Source: JALEFZ01 sp038527485 (GTDB taxonomy: Bacteria > Bacteroidota > Bacteroidia > J057). Taken from it: a DNA stretch of 64,000 nucleotides. Positions 54,386 to 63,999 of this stretch are shown here, in pieces; the first letter of the stretch is position 1; each line of letters starts with the position of its first letter. The notes beneath the pieces were generated by a model that was not told where the DNA came from, searched no databases, and saw only the letters and a program-made list of their open reading frames with translations. Where the stretch lies: assembly GCA_038527485.1 (NCBI GenBank), contig JBCBFT010000016.1, positions 1-64,000 of the forward strand. The letters are read 5' to 3'. Both the position numbers and the translations under genes were made by a program.

Positions 54386-57300
54386 TTATCTCTTTTGAAT
54401 TTTCCAACTAGCAGATCCCTGCTCAGTCAATACGCTCAAAATGTACATACCAGAAGTAATGTCACTCAGGTTAATATGGACCTCTTGCGTTTCAAAGCTT
54501 CCTTCCTGAATGATTCTCCCTTGTAAATCGAGTACTTGATAGGACTTACTTCGTGGAAGTGGAATCTTCAAATTGAAAGCATCTAGGAATGGGTTAGGCA
54601 CTATTTCTACCTGTTCTAGAATTGAGGGATCTAGACTCACTACTTCCAAAATGTTGATCTGGATATCTGCTGTATCAGCCAACTCTCCATCACTTAAGGT
54701 CACGCTTATGTTGTAGACTGAGGTAAGATCAAAATCAAAACTACCTCCTGGGGCAACTTCTATTACCCCTGTACCATTGCCAATGGTGAAGTTTCCATCG
54801 CTGTTACCCGCAATGATTTGGAAGGAGAGGGGATCATTTTCACCATCCTCCCCTTCAACTGTTCCTACCACGGTTCCAGGTATCGCATCCTCTAGTAGAT
54901 CAAATGGACCAATAGAAGTTTGAATAAATATAGGAGCTGTGTTAGGCGCAAAAACGTCAATCGTTGCTATGGATGTATCAAATGCTACTCCATCCGAGAC
55001 CTCTATTTCAAGCATATATTGAGGTTTGTTGTCAGCATCCAGAGTCGCACCCGTAGCTACCGTGATTTCTCCTGTAGAAACATTGAGTTCAAAATCATTG
55101 TCGGTATTTCCACTCAAGAGTGCGAAGCTCAACATTTGTCCTTCCGGGTCATTGGCAGTCATGCTTCCAACAGAAGTTCCGGGAGCTGATTGGTCACTCA
55201 ATGTAAAGGAAACATCATCAATGGTAGGCGCAAGATTAGGGACACTTCCAGGAATGGTGACACGGTATACAGTACCCATCGTATCACCAAAGTAGACAAA
55301 TTGATCCGTTGCCGCTAGAAATTGTTGTCCTGGCCCATAAGGGACATAGTTTATGCGCGTATCAAGTAGAATCACACTTCCTGGATTCCCATCTGTATAG
55401 TAAAGAAGATCATTTGTCCCGTCATTGGCGACAAAAACAAAGCCGTCACCTGCGGCAGTGAAAAGACGAGGATTACTACTTCCAGCAGGATTGACATTGC
55501 TCAACATCTGGGTATTAGAACCATCTGTAATCCAAGGTTCACGATCACCTGTGCCATCCACCGCTGAAAAAATAACCCTTCCATTATGTACAGTCATATC
55601 TGCGATGGAATCATTGCCATTAGGATTGATATCGATCAACAACTGGGTCCCATTAGCTGTCCCATCTGTCATCCAAAGATCTTGACCATTTCCTGTATCT
55701 GCGCCAAAGTATGCACTGTCACCCATGCTGACCAATCCTGTCAGGCCAAGGTTGATACCTCCGTTGGGATTGAGGTTAGAAATCTGCTGCGAATTTATCC
55801 CGTCTGTAATCCAGAGTTCTACATCACTCGTATCACTATAAGCTGGGAATATCGCTTGCCCACTTACCAGGCTTACAGGAAGTGGTAGACGATTGGCAGG
55901 ATCTGCTACCCCATTTGCATAGGCTCCATCCCCAGTACCACTGAGATTACCAAGCAAACTCACTGTACTATCGCTCAAGCGATAAAGAAAATATTCATAA
56001 CCATCTGTCCCATTGCTTCCTCTGTACAGGGCAAACTCATTACCCGTTGGACCTACAGGTGTCACAGCGACATCATAGACGGCAGGGAAGTTTCCTCCAA
56101 TGAACTCATCATTCCCTGAATTTTCATCTGCTGCCAATGAAAAGCCTGCAAGATCTCTGGAAGGACCTATGCGCAAAAGTTTCATTCTCCCTTGATTGCT
56201 ACTTCCTGGAATTTTTCCTACCAGAAAAATAGAATTACCTACTGCTTGATAATGCGCTCCGTACACCCATGGATTTCCTCCATAATCAATTTGATAGAAA
56301 TCTTCGGCACTACCTGGAACTACCCATTGGACATTTCTATTTTGGTTGAGAGAGGCGTTTCGAGAAGCACAAAAATATAGGGTATCCTGTATCATGCGTC
56401 CATAGTTCAGGATATTTCGTCCGGGGATGATACTATCGGTTTCAAAGCGATTGAGGTCATAGAAAACAACATCTTGCTGGGCATCCCCATTGAAATAATA
56501 CAGGGATTGATCGTCACTCCCTACGTAGAGCCCATTTTGGTATTGATTATTATTGTTCCCTGATCCTGTGATTGTACCTGTGAATGGAAGGGCTTGAGGA
56601 GATGAAGGAAAAGCTTCAAAAAGGTCAATGGTAATTTCAGCTGTATCCGTTAAAGCTCCATCAGAGATTTCTACTCCCAGGATATAGGAAGGTGTGGTCA
56701 TAATATCAAACATAGCTCCCATTGCTACCGTCAACTCTCCATTGGATGCTTCCAATACAAAGTTCCCAGCTCCATTTCCACTTACTATGGAATAACTGAG
56801 TGGACTCCCTTCGGGATCTTGTCCAGTAAGGGTATCAATCACAAATTCCCCACTTACACTATCCAAAATCAAATAGTTGGCATCTGCCAGGTTGGGGGCC
56901 TGGTTGGGACCAGTAGGAATGGCTGCCTGGAATATTGTTCCATTCACATCTGCAAAATATACATTTGTCGATGAGGCTGCGACAAACTTTACATTCTCTA
57001 AATAAGGCGTGTAAATGCTTCGGTTGTCAAGCTGTAGGGTATTGGCAGAGGTACCATCTGTAAAAAAGATCCTCGCATCCGTCCCATTATCTGCTACAAA
57101 AATAAACCCTCCATTAACGGCCATGATTCGACGGGGATTACTGGTACCGTTTGGATTGATATCAGCCAACATCATGGTTCCTCCGGGCGTTCCATCCGTG
57201 ACCCACGGCTCATTGCCATCGGTTCCATTGTCAGCTGAAAACAAAACCAGTCCCATGGTATCATTTACAGCCATAGAACGAATAGAATCATCTCCTGCGG

Positions 57301-58357
57301 CATTGATGTCAGCAATCATCATCGCACTTACTCCATCTGTCTGCCAAAGGTCTAATCCATTTCCAGAATTCGCAGCGAATATGGCCATATTGCCTATACT
57401 CACGAGACCAGAAGTAGGAATGTCAATACCTCCCCCAGAATTTATATTGGTGATCTGTTGGGTATTAGGGACTGTCCCATCTGTAACCCAAAGTTCTACG
57501 TCTGAAGTATCACTATATGCAGGAAAAATAGCATTGCCATTTGTAAGGCTGACAGGAAGCGGCAAACGATTGGCAGGATCTGCTACCCCATTGGCAAAGG
57601 CTCCATTCTCTGTAGCACTCACATCTATAAGCAAGCTGGGGGTATTGCTAGACCTATTATAGATGAAGTATTCAAAGCCACTTGTCCCGTTGCTACCTCT
57701 GTACAATACAAATTCTGATCCCGTAGGCCCAAAACCTAATATCCCAGCATCCAAATCACTACGGATATTGTTCCCAAGGATTTCATCATTTCCTGAATTT
57801 AAGTCAGAAGCGATTTCTAAGGCAGAGGTATCTCTCGGAATGCCCAGTCTCAAGAGTTTACTACGGCTTGCATTGCTGCTATTAGGATTTTTTCCTACAA
57901 AAAATACATCGTCACCAATTAAGGTATAGCTTGAGCTTCTGATCCATGGATTGGCGCCGTAAGCCATGACAAAGGCTTGATCAGCAGGACCTGGGGCAAA
58001 CCAATGTACTTGGCGGTTGACTCCGCTACTATTGTCCCGAGCCATCGCAAAATAGAAGGTATCCCGAATCATGCTTCCATTTACCATGAGGTTGTTACCA
58101 GGAATGATGGAATCTACTTGCGCTCCATTAAGATCGTAGATGACAAAATCTGGTGCGCTGCCATCATTATTGAAGTAAAATAGATAATCATCTGTGGATT
58201 GGACAAAAAGGCCTTGGGCAAAAGTGTTGTTAGTGTTGGTATTGCTAATGTCAGTACCGGTACTAGGCAGTGCTGTTTGTGCCAGAACGTGTGTCCAACA
58301 CAGACTCCATATGATCCCCCAAATGAGGAAAATGGGGAAGGATAAATTCCATTTCAT
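54386..58357 (-). CDS. Very large ELWxxDGT / cadherin-like surface protein with T9SS tail
   Basis: 1323 aa. A signal peptide (about 1-26) precedes two long tandem halves. Each begins with a similar segment (YFNNDGSAPDFVIYDLNG and YFNGDAQQDVVFYDLNRF), continues through ELWxxDGT-type units (VELWVTDGT, DLWQTDG, EPWVTDGTPGGT; second half VELWITDG, DLWMTDGTANGT) and ends in a cadherin-like domain. A third cadherin-like domain follows (about 1150-1245), then a T9SS sorting tail (IVPNPFLDAFNLKIPLP ... SGMYILSV). Probably surface-attached or secreted, binding glycan or Ca2+. It is alone on its strand. Confidence 0.85.
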   Translation of the reverse strand: MKWNLSFPIFLIWGIIWSLCWTHVLAQTALPSTGTDISNTNTNNTFAQGLFVQSTDDYLFYFNNDGSAPDFVIYDLNGAQVDSIIPGNNLMVNGSMIRDTFYFAMARDNSSGVNRQVHWFAPGPADQAFVMAYGANPWIRSSSYTLIGDDVFFVGKNPNSSNASRSKLLRLGIPRDTSALEIASDLNSGNDEILGNNIRSDLDAGILGFGPTGSEFVLYRGSNGTSGFEYFIYNRSSNTPSLLIDVSATENGAFANGVADPANRLPLPVSLTNGNAIFPAYSDTSDVELWVTDGTVPNTQQITNINSGGGIDIPTSGLVSIGNMAIFAANSGNGLDLWQTDGVSAMMIADINAAGDDSIRSMAVNDTMGLVLFSADNGTDGNEPWVTDGTPGGTMMLADINPNGTSNPRRIMAVNGGFIFVADNGTDARIFFTDGTSANTLQLDNRSIYTPYLENVKFVAASSTNVYFADVNGTIFQAAIPTGPNQAPNLADANYLILDSVSGEFVIDTLTGQDPEGSPLSYSIVSGNGAGNFVLEASNGELTVAMGAMFDIMTTPSYILGVEISDGALTDTAEITIDLFEAFPSSPQALPFTGTITGSGNNNNQYQNGLYVGSDDQSLYYFNGDAQQDVVFYDLNRFETDSIIPGRNILNYGRMIQDTLYFCASRNASLNQNRNVQWVVPGSAEDFYQIDYGGNPWVYGAHYQAVGNSIFLVGKIPGSSNQGRMKLLRIGPSRDLAGFSLAADENSGNDEFIGGNFPAVYDVAVTPVGPTGNEFALYRGSNGTDGYEYFLYRLSDSTVSLLGNLSGTGDGAYANGVADPANRLPLPVSLVSGQAIFPAYSDTSDVELWITDGINSQQISNLNPNGGINLGLTGLVSMGDSAYFGADTGNGQDLWMTDGTANGTQLLIDINPNGNDSIADMTVHNGRVIFSAVDGTGDREPWITDGSNTQMLSNVNPAGSSNPRLFTAAGDGFVFVANDGTNDLLYYTDGNPGSVILLDTRINYVPYGPGQQFLAATDQFVYFGDTMGTVYRVTIPGSVPNLAPTIDDVSFTLSDQSAPGTSVGSMTANDPEGQMLSFALLSGNTDNDFELNVSTGEITVATGATLDADNKPQYMLEIEVSDGVAFDTSIATIDVFAPNTAPIFIQTSIGPFDLLEDAIPGTVVGTVEGEDGENDPLSFQIIAGNSDGNFTIGNGTGVIEVAPGGSFDFDLTSVYNISVTLSDGELADTADIQINILEVVSLDPSILEQVEIVPNPFLDAFNLKIPLPRSKSYQVLDLQGRIIQEGSFETQEVHINLSDITSGMYILSVLTEQGSASWKIQKR

Positions 58358-58602
58358 AAGTGATTTTTGTTACTGAGTAATAGGCTCATTCCTTTGAATC
58401 AACTTAGCGGGAATCTTTCTGGAAAACTATGGAGCGGACTGCCCTACTTGTTTCAACTCAGGGGGAAAATTGTTGCAAATATCTACCTGTCTACCTTTGC
58501 TGAACTTAAAAGTGTTATTGATACCAATCTGTCCATTATTGAGATAGAAGGGACTTAGGTTATGATTAGATTGGAAGGATAGGACGCTTTATCTACCAAA
58601 TT

Positions 58603-60750
58603 ATGCGAGTTTTTTTCTTATGTATTCTATCCTTTATCTACTTAGACAATCATGCACAGCAGCCCAATATATTGTGGTTGACCTGTGAGGATATGTCTCT
58701 TTATTTGGGAAGCTATGGACATCCCAATGCCGCTACACCGAATCTTGATAGCCTTGCTGAGAAAGGGATTCGATTTACGAGAGCTTACAGTAACGGCGTG
58801 CAATGTTCGCCAGCGAGGTCAACCTTGATTTCAGGAGTTTATGCTCCTAATTTAGCTACAGACTGGCATAGACAAGGTAGAGCTGTCCCAGATTCATTTT
58901 ACTTCCCTATCTATTTACGTCGCCTGGGGTATTACTGTACAAATAATAGTAAGAAGGACTACAACGCCAGTCAAATCCCCACTCATGTATGGGATCAAAG
59001 CGACAATACAGCGAGCTGGGTGAGCGCTCCTCAAGGAAAGCCCTTTTTTGCGGTCTATAATTCAGGTATTACCCATATGACGAGGGTGGTCACGCGAACC
59101 ACAGATGGAAGAAGTCCCCGAAACATACAGCCCTTTGAGGTAAATCCACCGCCCATACTCCCTAATACAGGTGAGGTCAGAGATGATTATGCCTGGCACT
59201 TGGATGCAGTAGCTAATATGGATTCATGGATAGGTGAAAGGCTTCAGGAGCTTCAAGCAGCAGGCAAAGATGATAGTACCATTATCTTTTTCTTTTCTGA
59301 TCATGGAGGGTGTCTGCCGGGGAGTAAGGCCTATGTTTCGGAGCGAGGTGGACGCGTACCCATGCTCGCATATTTCCCTCCTGCATTTGCGCATTTAGCT
59401 CCTGTGAATCAACCTGCTGTCATAGATAGTTTTATGCAGTTTATAGATCTTGGAGCAAGCATGATTCAATTGGCTGGCGGAAAGGTACCTGATTATATGG
59501 AGGGTCGAGCGGTATTGGGAAGTAATAGAACAAGCTTTAGAAATGAGGTCTTTTTATTCAGAACCAACCAAGGAGATAATTTTATTCCTTCAAGAGCCTT
59601 GATCAATGATCGCTACCACATGGTTTGGAATTTCAATACCGCTTATCCGCAGGGTGCCAGACAATCTTACCAATGGCAAATGCCTGCCTTTATGAGTTGG
59701 GAAAAAGCATGTTTAGCAGGACAATGTGACTCCATTCAAGCAGCCTTTTGGAAACCCATGTCTACTTTTGAATTATATGACTTAGATTCTGATCCCAACG
59801 AGCTCCACAACCTGGCTTATAACCCACAGCATGCCCAAGTCTTGGAGGACATGAAAACAGCCCTTTTGGCACAACTCAAATCTGGACCTGATTTGGGATT
59901 CTTTCCCAAAAATATGCGGCAAAGGAGTTCCAGTACTCCTTTTTATGACATTGTCAGAAATCAATCAATCGATGTAGATGCGGTCATTGATGCAGCTGCT
60001 TTTGCCTCCCAGGCTTCTTCACAAGATCTCCCCCAATTGGAACTCATGCTTGATGATCCTCAAGCACCCGTACGGTATTGGGCTGCTATGGGCTTGAATC
60101 GATTAATTAGTCGAAAACAGATTGATACACTTTCATCCAACGTTTATACCGCATGGAGTCAAGTGAATGAGGAAAAAGAGATTCGATTGATACTAGCGGA
60201 AGCGCTTATCAGAGATGGCCAAGACTGTGAGCCATTAAGCTACATCTTAAATGAGGCGGGCAAAAATCAAGGGACAGCTAATATGGTTCTTCAAAATCTG
60301 GGGGCTAAAGCCCGAAGACTCGAATCTCGCATCATTGATCTGAAAGAAAATGGGCAGAATGTGTCAAGGTTTATGCTGAGAGGAGCCTTGATCAATTCGG
60401 GGAACCTTCCCTATGAGGCACTTTATGACAATCAAATTACTCCCATTGTGATCAATGAGGATACGACTTGCCTGGAAAGAAACATCACTCCCATAGACGC
60501 ACCTAAAGGAACAGGCTTTCACATTTATCCCAATCCTTTCAAGGATCAAATTTTTATCAAATCCCTCAATGGCACCATCCCTAAAGAAATCTGTATGACT
60601 GATGTTCATGGTAAAAGCATCAACTGTAAATCTCGAATGATTCATGCTGATACCTATGCCATTGAATGGCCGATCAATTGTAGTCCTGGCCTATACATTT
60701 TAAATATTCAAGGTAATTCGCCCTTTTCACATAAGTTATTGAAGCATTAA
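58603..60750 (+). CDS. Type I sulfatase with HEAT-like region and T9SS tail (S1_8-like)
   Basis: 715 aa. Signal peptide ending NHAQ. N-terminal catalytic motifs: LWLTCEDMSLYLGSYGH metal site (the ED form seen in S1_8-like enzymes), formylglycine site CSPAR (Cys68) and FFFSDHGGCLPGSK. From about 440 to 620 it has helical HEAT-like repeats (LELMLDDPQAPVRYWAAMGL). The C-terminus from about 640 (FHIYPNPFKDQIFIKS ... SPGLYILNI) is a T9SS sorting domain. Secretion to the cell surface would let it act outside on polymeric substrate. Confidence 0.9.
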   Translation: MRVFFLCILSFIYLDNHAQQPNILWLTCEDMSLYLGSYGHPNAATPNLDSLAEKGIRFTRAYSNGVQCSPARSTLISGVYAPNLATDWHRQGRAVPDSFYFPIYLRRLGYYCTNNSKKDYNASQIPTHVWDQSDNTASWVSAPQGKPFFAVYNSGITHMTRVVTRTTDGRSPRNIQPFEVNPPPILPNTGEVRDDYAWHLDAVANMDSWIGERLQELQAAGKDDSTIIFFFSDHGGCLPGSKAYVSERGGRVPMLAYFPPAFAHLAPVNQPAVIDSFMQFIDLGASMIQLAGGKVPDYMEGRAVLGSNRTSFRNEVFLFRTNQGDNFIPSRALINDRYHMVWNFNTAYPQGARQSYQWQMPAFMSWEKACLAGQCDSIQAAFWKPMSTFELYDLDSDPNELHNLAYNPQHAQVLEDMKTALLAQLKSGPDLGFFPKNMRQRSSSTPFYDIVRNQSIDVDAVIDAAAFASQASSQDLPQLELMLDDPQAPVRYWAAMGLNRLISRKQIDTLSSNVYTAWSQVNEEKEIRLILAEALIRDGQDCEPLSYILNEAGKNQGTANMVLQNLGAKARRLESRIIDLKENGQNVSRFMLRGALINSGNLPYEALYDNQITPIVINEDTTCLERNITPIDAPKGTGFHIYPNPFKDQIFIKSLNGTIPKEICMTDVHGKSINCKSRMIHADTYAIEWPINCSPGLYILNIQGNSPFSHKLLKH

Positions 60751-60905
60751 AGATTTTGGAAATACTTGCTATCGCCTATAGCGGGTCTTAAGAAGTAATA
60801 GAACAAGTTTTATGTCATCCATCAGCCGCCCCAAAGGACAGGATAGATAGGACCATCAGATCTTGGCAGAATGAAATGAATATTTACTTTTCCTGTTACA
60901 GGCTA

Positions 60906-62306
60906 TTAAGGCTGAAAATCGGGATTTAATTCGGTGGGAACAGGTGCTTGATAGCTTTCTCTCCATTGATTGAGGGTCTTCAATAATTCGGATACCTTAT
61001 CTGGATGAACTTTGGCCAGATTGATCCGCTCTCCAGGATCTTGAGGGATATTGTAAAGCTCTAGCTCGTTGTTTTCGAAGTATTGATGAAGCTTCCATTC
61101 TCCCTGACGAATGATGCTACCAGGTCGGGTTCGGAAAAAAGGATCTCGACTATCATCCTGTCCCTTTTTGTATGCTTGAAGGTAGATGGGAAAATGCCAA
61201 ATGAGGAATCGTTTATGAAGCTCGTTGTCATAAGAATCATCCACTAAAACAGTTGAAAGGTCTACTCCATCTAACGGATGGCTATCTGGAATAGGAAGGT
61301 CCAATAAGCCCAACAAAGTGGGGTACATATCTAGAAAGGTAAAAGGACACTGGTCATTTTGGCCTGCCTTGATTCTTTCTGGCCAATGAAACAATAATGG
61401 AACCCTGATTCCCCCTTCATAGTAGGAGCCTTTTCCCGCTCTTAATGGCCATTGTCTTGAAATGGAAGCAATTCCCCCATTATCTGAACTAAAAATGATC
61501 AGGGTATTGGATAAATCGAGTTCTTTGAGAGTAGCCATGATTCGCCCCACATTCGCATCCATACGTTCGACCATGGCAGCGTAATGCTTTTTATGTCCCT
61601 GACCATTTTGAGGGGGGAGATCCATGTATTTGCCAACCAATTCCTTTGGGCCCATCAACGGGGTATGAACGGTGTAGAAAGGAAGATAAACAAAGAAAGA
61701 GGTATCTTGATTTTCCTGAATGAATCGAATGGATTCTGTGGTCAGGCGGTCTGTTAAGTACTCCCCTTCTGGACCATCGGGAAGAGATGCTACATTGTAG
61801 GGAGAAAAATAGCCACCTTTCCCAGGGTTTCCTTTAGCTGAGCCTCCTTTATTGACATCAAAACCTTGTTTGAGCGGATCTTTTCCCACATGCCATTTCC
61901 CAAAATGCCCACTGACATAGCCGCCCGCTTTAAACGCTTCTGCCAAGGTAGTGAGAGAATCAGATAGATGCCTTGTGTTCGGAGTAGGAATGAGTTTTCT
62001 GTTGTGAGACTTCCCTCGGGTAGATGGACTGACCGTGTATACGCCATGCCTCGGGGTTGCTTGTCCAGACATCAAAACGGCTCTACTAGGGGCGCAATTG
62101 GAGGCACCTGCATATCCCTGGGTAAAAACCAAAGATTCACTCGCCAATTGATCTAGATGAGGCGTTTGATAGTAAGAACTTCCCATGAATCCCACATCTT
62201 TCCATCCTAGATCATCCACCAGGATGAATATGACATTTGGACGATCTTGGGCATAAGAGAGGCTAAATAAGCCCATTATCCATATGAGAGACCATTTCAT
62301 CTGCAT
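60906..62306 (-). CDS. Type I sulfatase (S1_16-like)
   Basis: 466 aa from ATG 62306 (MQMKWSLIWIMG); ATG 62300 is equally possible, and a start at 62342 would add a Lys-rich prefix before the signal. Motifs: ILVDDLGWKDVGFMGSSYYQ, formylglycine site CAPSR (Cys71), HFGKWHVGKDPLKQGFD, FSSDNGG and GGIRVPLLFHWP. Similar to the sulfatase at 52895. It lies 164 bases downstream of the gene at 62470, which is on the same strand but is ended by a hairpin, so it likely has its own promoter. Confidence 0.93.
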   Translation of the reverse strand: MQMKWSLIWIMGLFSLSYAQDRPNVIFILVDDLGWKDVGFMGSSYYQTPHLDQLASESLVFTQGYAGASNCAPSRAVLMSGQATPRHGVYTVSPSTRGKSHNRKLIPTPNTRHLSDSLTTLAEAFKAGGYVSGHFGKWHVGKDPLKQGFDVNKGGSAKGNPGKGGYFSPYNVASLPDGPEGEYLTDRLTTESIRFIQENQDTSFFVYLPFYTVHTPLMGPKELVGKYMDLPPQNGQGHKKHYAAMVERMDANVGRIMATLKELDLSNTLIIFSSDNGGIASISRQWPLRAGKGSYYEGGIRVPLLFHWPERIKAGQNDQCPFTFLDMYPTLLGLLDLPIPDSHPLDGVDLSTVLVDDSYDNELHKRFLIWHFPIYLQAYKKGQDDSRDPFFRTRPGSIIRQGEWKLHQYFENNELELYNIPQDPGERINLAKVHPDKVSELLKTLNQWRESYQAPVPTELNPDFQP

Positions 62307-62318
62307 CTTTTTTTTTAG

Positions 62319-62326
62319 CAAAAATA
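62319..62326 (-). promoter_or_regulatory. Weak candidate -7 box of the sulfatase gene
   Basis: TATTTTTG on the minus strand matches TAnnTTTG, but it is only 12 bases from ATG 62306, leaving almost no leader. The later ATG at 62300 would fit better. Confidence 0.25.
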
Positions 62327-62358
62327 GTTGTTCACCATCCAAAAGGGCATCTCAATTT

Positions 62359-62377
62359 GTCTATTCAAATGTCTCAG
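62359..62377 (-). promoter_or_regulatory. Second copy of the shared sulfatase-promoter motif
   Basis: Plus-strand GTCTATTCAAATGTCTCAG is 17 of 19 identical to the element at 33155-33173, and lies 53 bases before the sulfatase start. Confidence 0.4.
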
Positions 62378-62378
62378 A

Positions 62379-62420
62379 AAAAAGAAAAGCTGAGACTATA
62401 ACCTCCCAGCTTTTCTTTTT
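62379..62420 (-). terminator. Terminator of the gene at 62470
   Basis: A perfect 14-bp stem (62379-62392 with 62407-62420) with a 14-base loop. Reading on the minus strand the second arm ends in a T-rich run, as expected for termination of the upstream gene. Confidence 0.65.
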
Positions 62421-62469
62421 AGAACGTCATAAAAATCCTGATGAGCTAGAAGCCCAACTTACTGTAGCA

Positions 62470-63999
62470 TTATGATCCTATCGTTACACGGCGTGTAACT
62501 TGAACACCATTTACTTGTACTCTTAACATATATAGGCCTCTTGGAAATATATTATAATTGAGTTTTAAACTGGATGAATACGGTAGTTCCTGGCTATCTA
62601 CTTGTTTTCCTTGGAGGTCGATCAGATCCAGTTTTACATTCCCTTCAAATCCATCATAGTCGGGGAGTAAGAGCATAAACACACCTGAATTAGATGGATT
62701 GGGATACAAACGGGTCGCAAACTCTACAAATTCTTCATCCTGCTCAATGTCATTGGCTAGTCTGGCTGTAGATAAGCCTGTACAAGTAAGGTGTACATAG
62801 GTCTTTCCAGCAATCGTGATCTGAATCTGCGCTCCATTATTCTTGATCTGCGTGCTGACATTACCTCCGTATTTTTGTTGGAACACATTGGATATTTTGT
62901 AGCCTTGCTGAAGATTGATGTAGTAAGTTTTTTGTCCAGAAGCGACATTGCTCAGGTGGATTTCCAGTGCATTATACACTGCATTACTGTTTCTAAAAGC
63001 AGCTGTAATTCCATTTTTGTTGTTTCCTACATACTCGATTCGACGAGCAGAACCTTTACCTTGTGAATGATCAATCAAGCGTTTGGTTGCATTGTAATGC
63101 GTGCCATTGCCACCACTCTTAGTAACAATTCGGGGAACAGCCTGATATATGATCATTTTTTCGAGACCCGCAGAGATGGCTGGGAGCATATGTGCGATTC
63201 CTTCAGCCGTACTTTTGGCAAACTTTGTGGTCTCGGTAAACCATTCTGGCTTATTTCCTTTGCTAGCAAATGTTTTCCAGTCATTTACTGCAGAGGGATA
63301 GGTATTACTGTAATCATGCGAACCTGCGACGGCGATTTTATTTTTTATCCCATCATAGGCAGGGAATGAAGAAGAAGTCGATCCGTATCTGTTGATTCCA
63401 TCTTGCAAAGCATAGGGCTCGTATCCAACGATAGGCTTGCTGAGATTAGGGTAGTCGCCTTCCTTGGCATTGTCCTCGTTCCATAAACCTATGTAATCCA
63501 CAGTAGCATTAGATCCTCCAGATGTCTTTTCCAACTCATCGATGACATCTTCTACATAATTTTTATATCGATTGATATTGATATTGTAGACTCCGGTCCC
63601 ATTTTTCAGCCATCCAGCAAACTTTTCCTCTCTTTCAGCCCCTCGAAGTAGATTAGAATTATTGAGTGTTCCATCTGTATTGGCCACGCTAAGGAAGAGT
63701 TTCATCCCCTTTGACTCGGCATTAATCATATAATCGCGGATTTCATCATATCGATTATCCCCTACTCCCCAATGCGCTATAAAGGGAACGCGAACCAGGT
63801 CCATTTTGAGATTCTTTTTGAATTTGTTGTTGACAGCATTGATATCGCCATCACGGATAATCTGGAAAATGGTCAACTTGACATCGGCACCATAGGTAAT
63901 CCCATTTCCTACGCCTTGCCCTGGCCAAATTTTGATGGTTTGGGCTGAGGAAGTCATTACAAAGCATGTAAAAGCAAGGCAAAGCAAGCCTTTTGCGAG
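62470..63999 (-). CDS. Secreted TIM-barrel-like hydrolase with T9SS tail (5' end outside window)
   Basis: The frame is open to the window edge, so the beginning of the signal peptide is missing (visible: GLLCLAFTCFVMTSSAQ). About 505 residues are seen from a TTG at 63987. A retaining glycosidase-like barrel (about 20-310) shows an acid/base candidate Glu171 in IGLWNEDN, a strand LVRVPFIAHWG and a nucleophile candidate Glu252 in EWFTETTKF. A beta-sandwich domain follows (about 315-400), then a T9SS sorting tail (RLYPNPSNSGVFMLLLPD ... FPRGLYMLRV). I cannot assign a GH family. Numbering is from the TTG. Confidence 0.7.
   Translation of the reverse strand, partial: LAKGLLCLAFTCFVMTSSAQTIKIWPGQGVGNGITYGADVKLTIFQIIRDGDINAVNNKFKKNLKMDLVRVPFIAHWGVGDNRYDEIRDYMINAESKGMKLFLSVANTDGTLNNSNLLRGAEREEKFAGWLKNGTGVYNININRYKNYVEDVIDELEKTSGGSNATVDYIGLWNEDNAKEGDYPNLSKPIVGYEPYALQDGINRYGSTSSSFPAYDGIKNKIAVAGSHDYSNTYPSAVNDWKTFASKGNKPEWFTETTKFAKSTAEGIAHMLPAISAGLEKMIIYQAVPRIVTKSGGNGTHYNATKRLIDHSQGKGSARRIEYVGNNKNGITAAFRNSNAVYNALEIHLSNVASGQKTYYINLQQGYKISNVFQQKYGGNVSTQIKNNGAQIQITIAGKTYVHLTCTGLSTARLANDIEQDEEFVEFATRLYPNPSNSGVFMLLLPDYDGFEGNVKLDLIDLQGKQVDSQELPYSSSLKLNYNIFPRGLYMLRVQVNGVQVTRRVTIGS

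Noticed and set aside
57015..57662. A 215-residue plus-strand frame within the ELWxxDGT giant gene
   Set aside because: It is antisense to clear repeats, and its regular motifs (VPSVTHGS-type) are just the reverse reading of the ELWxxDGT repeats.
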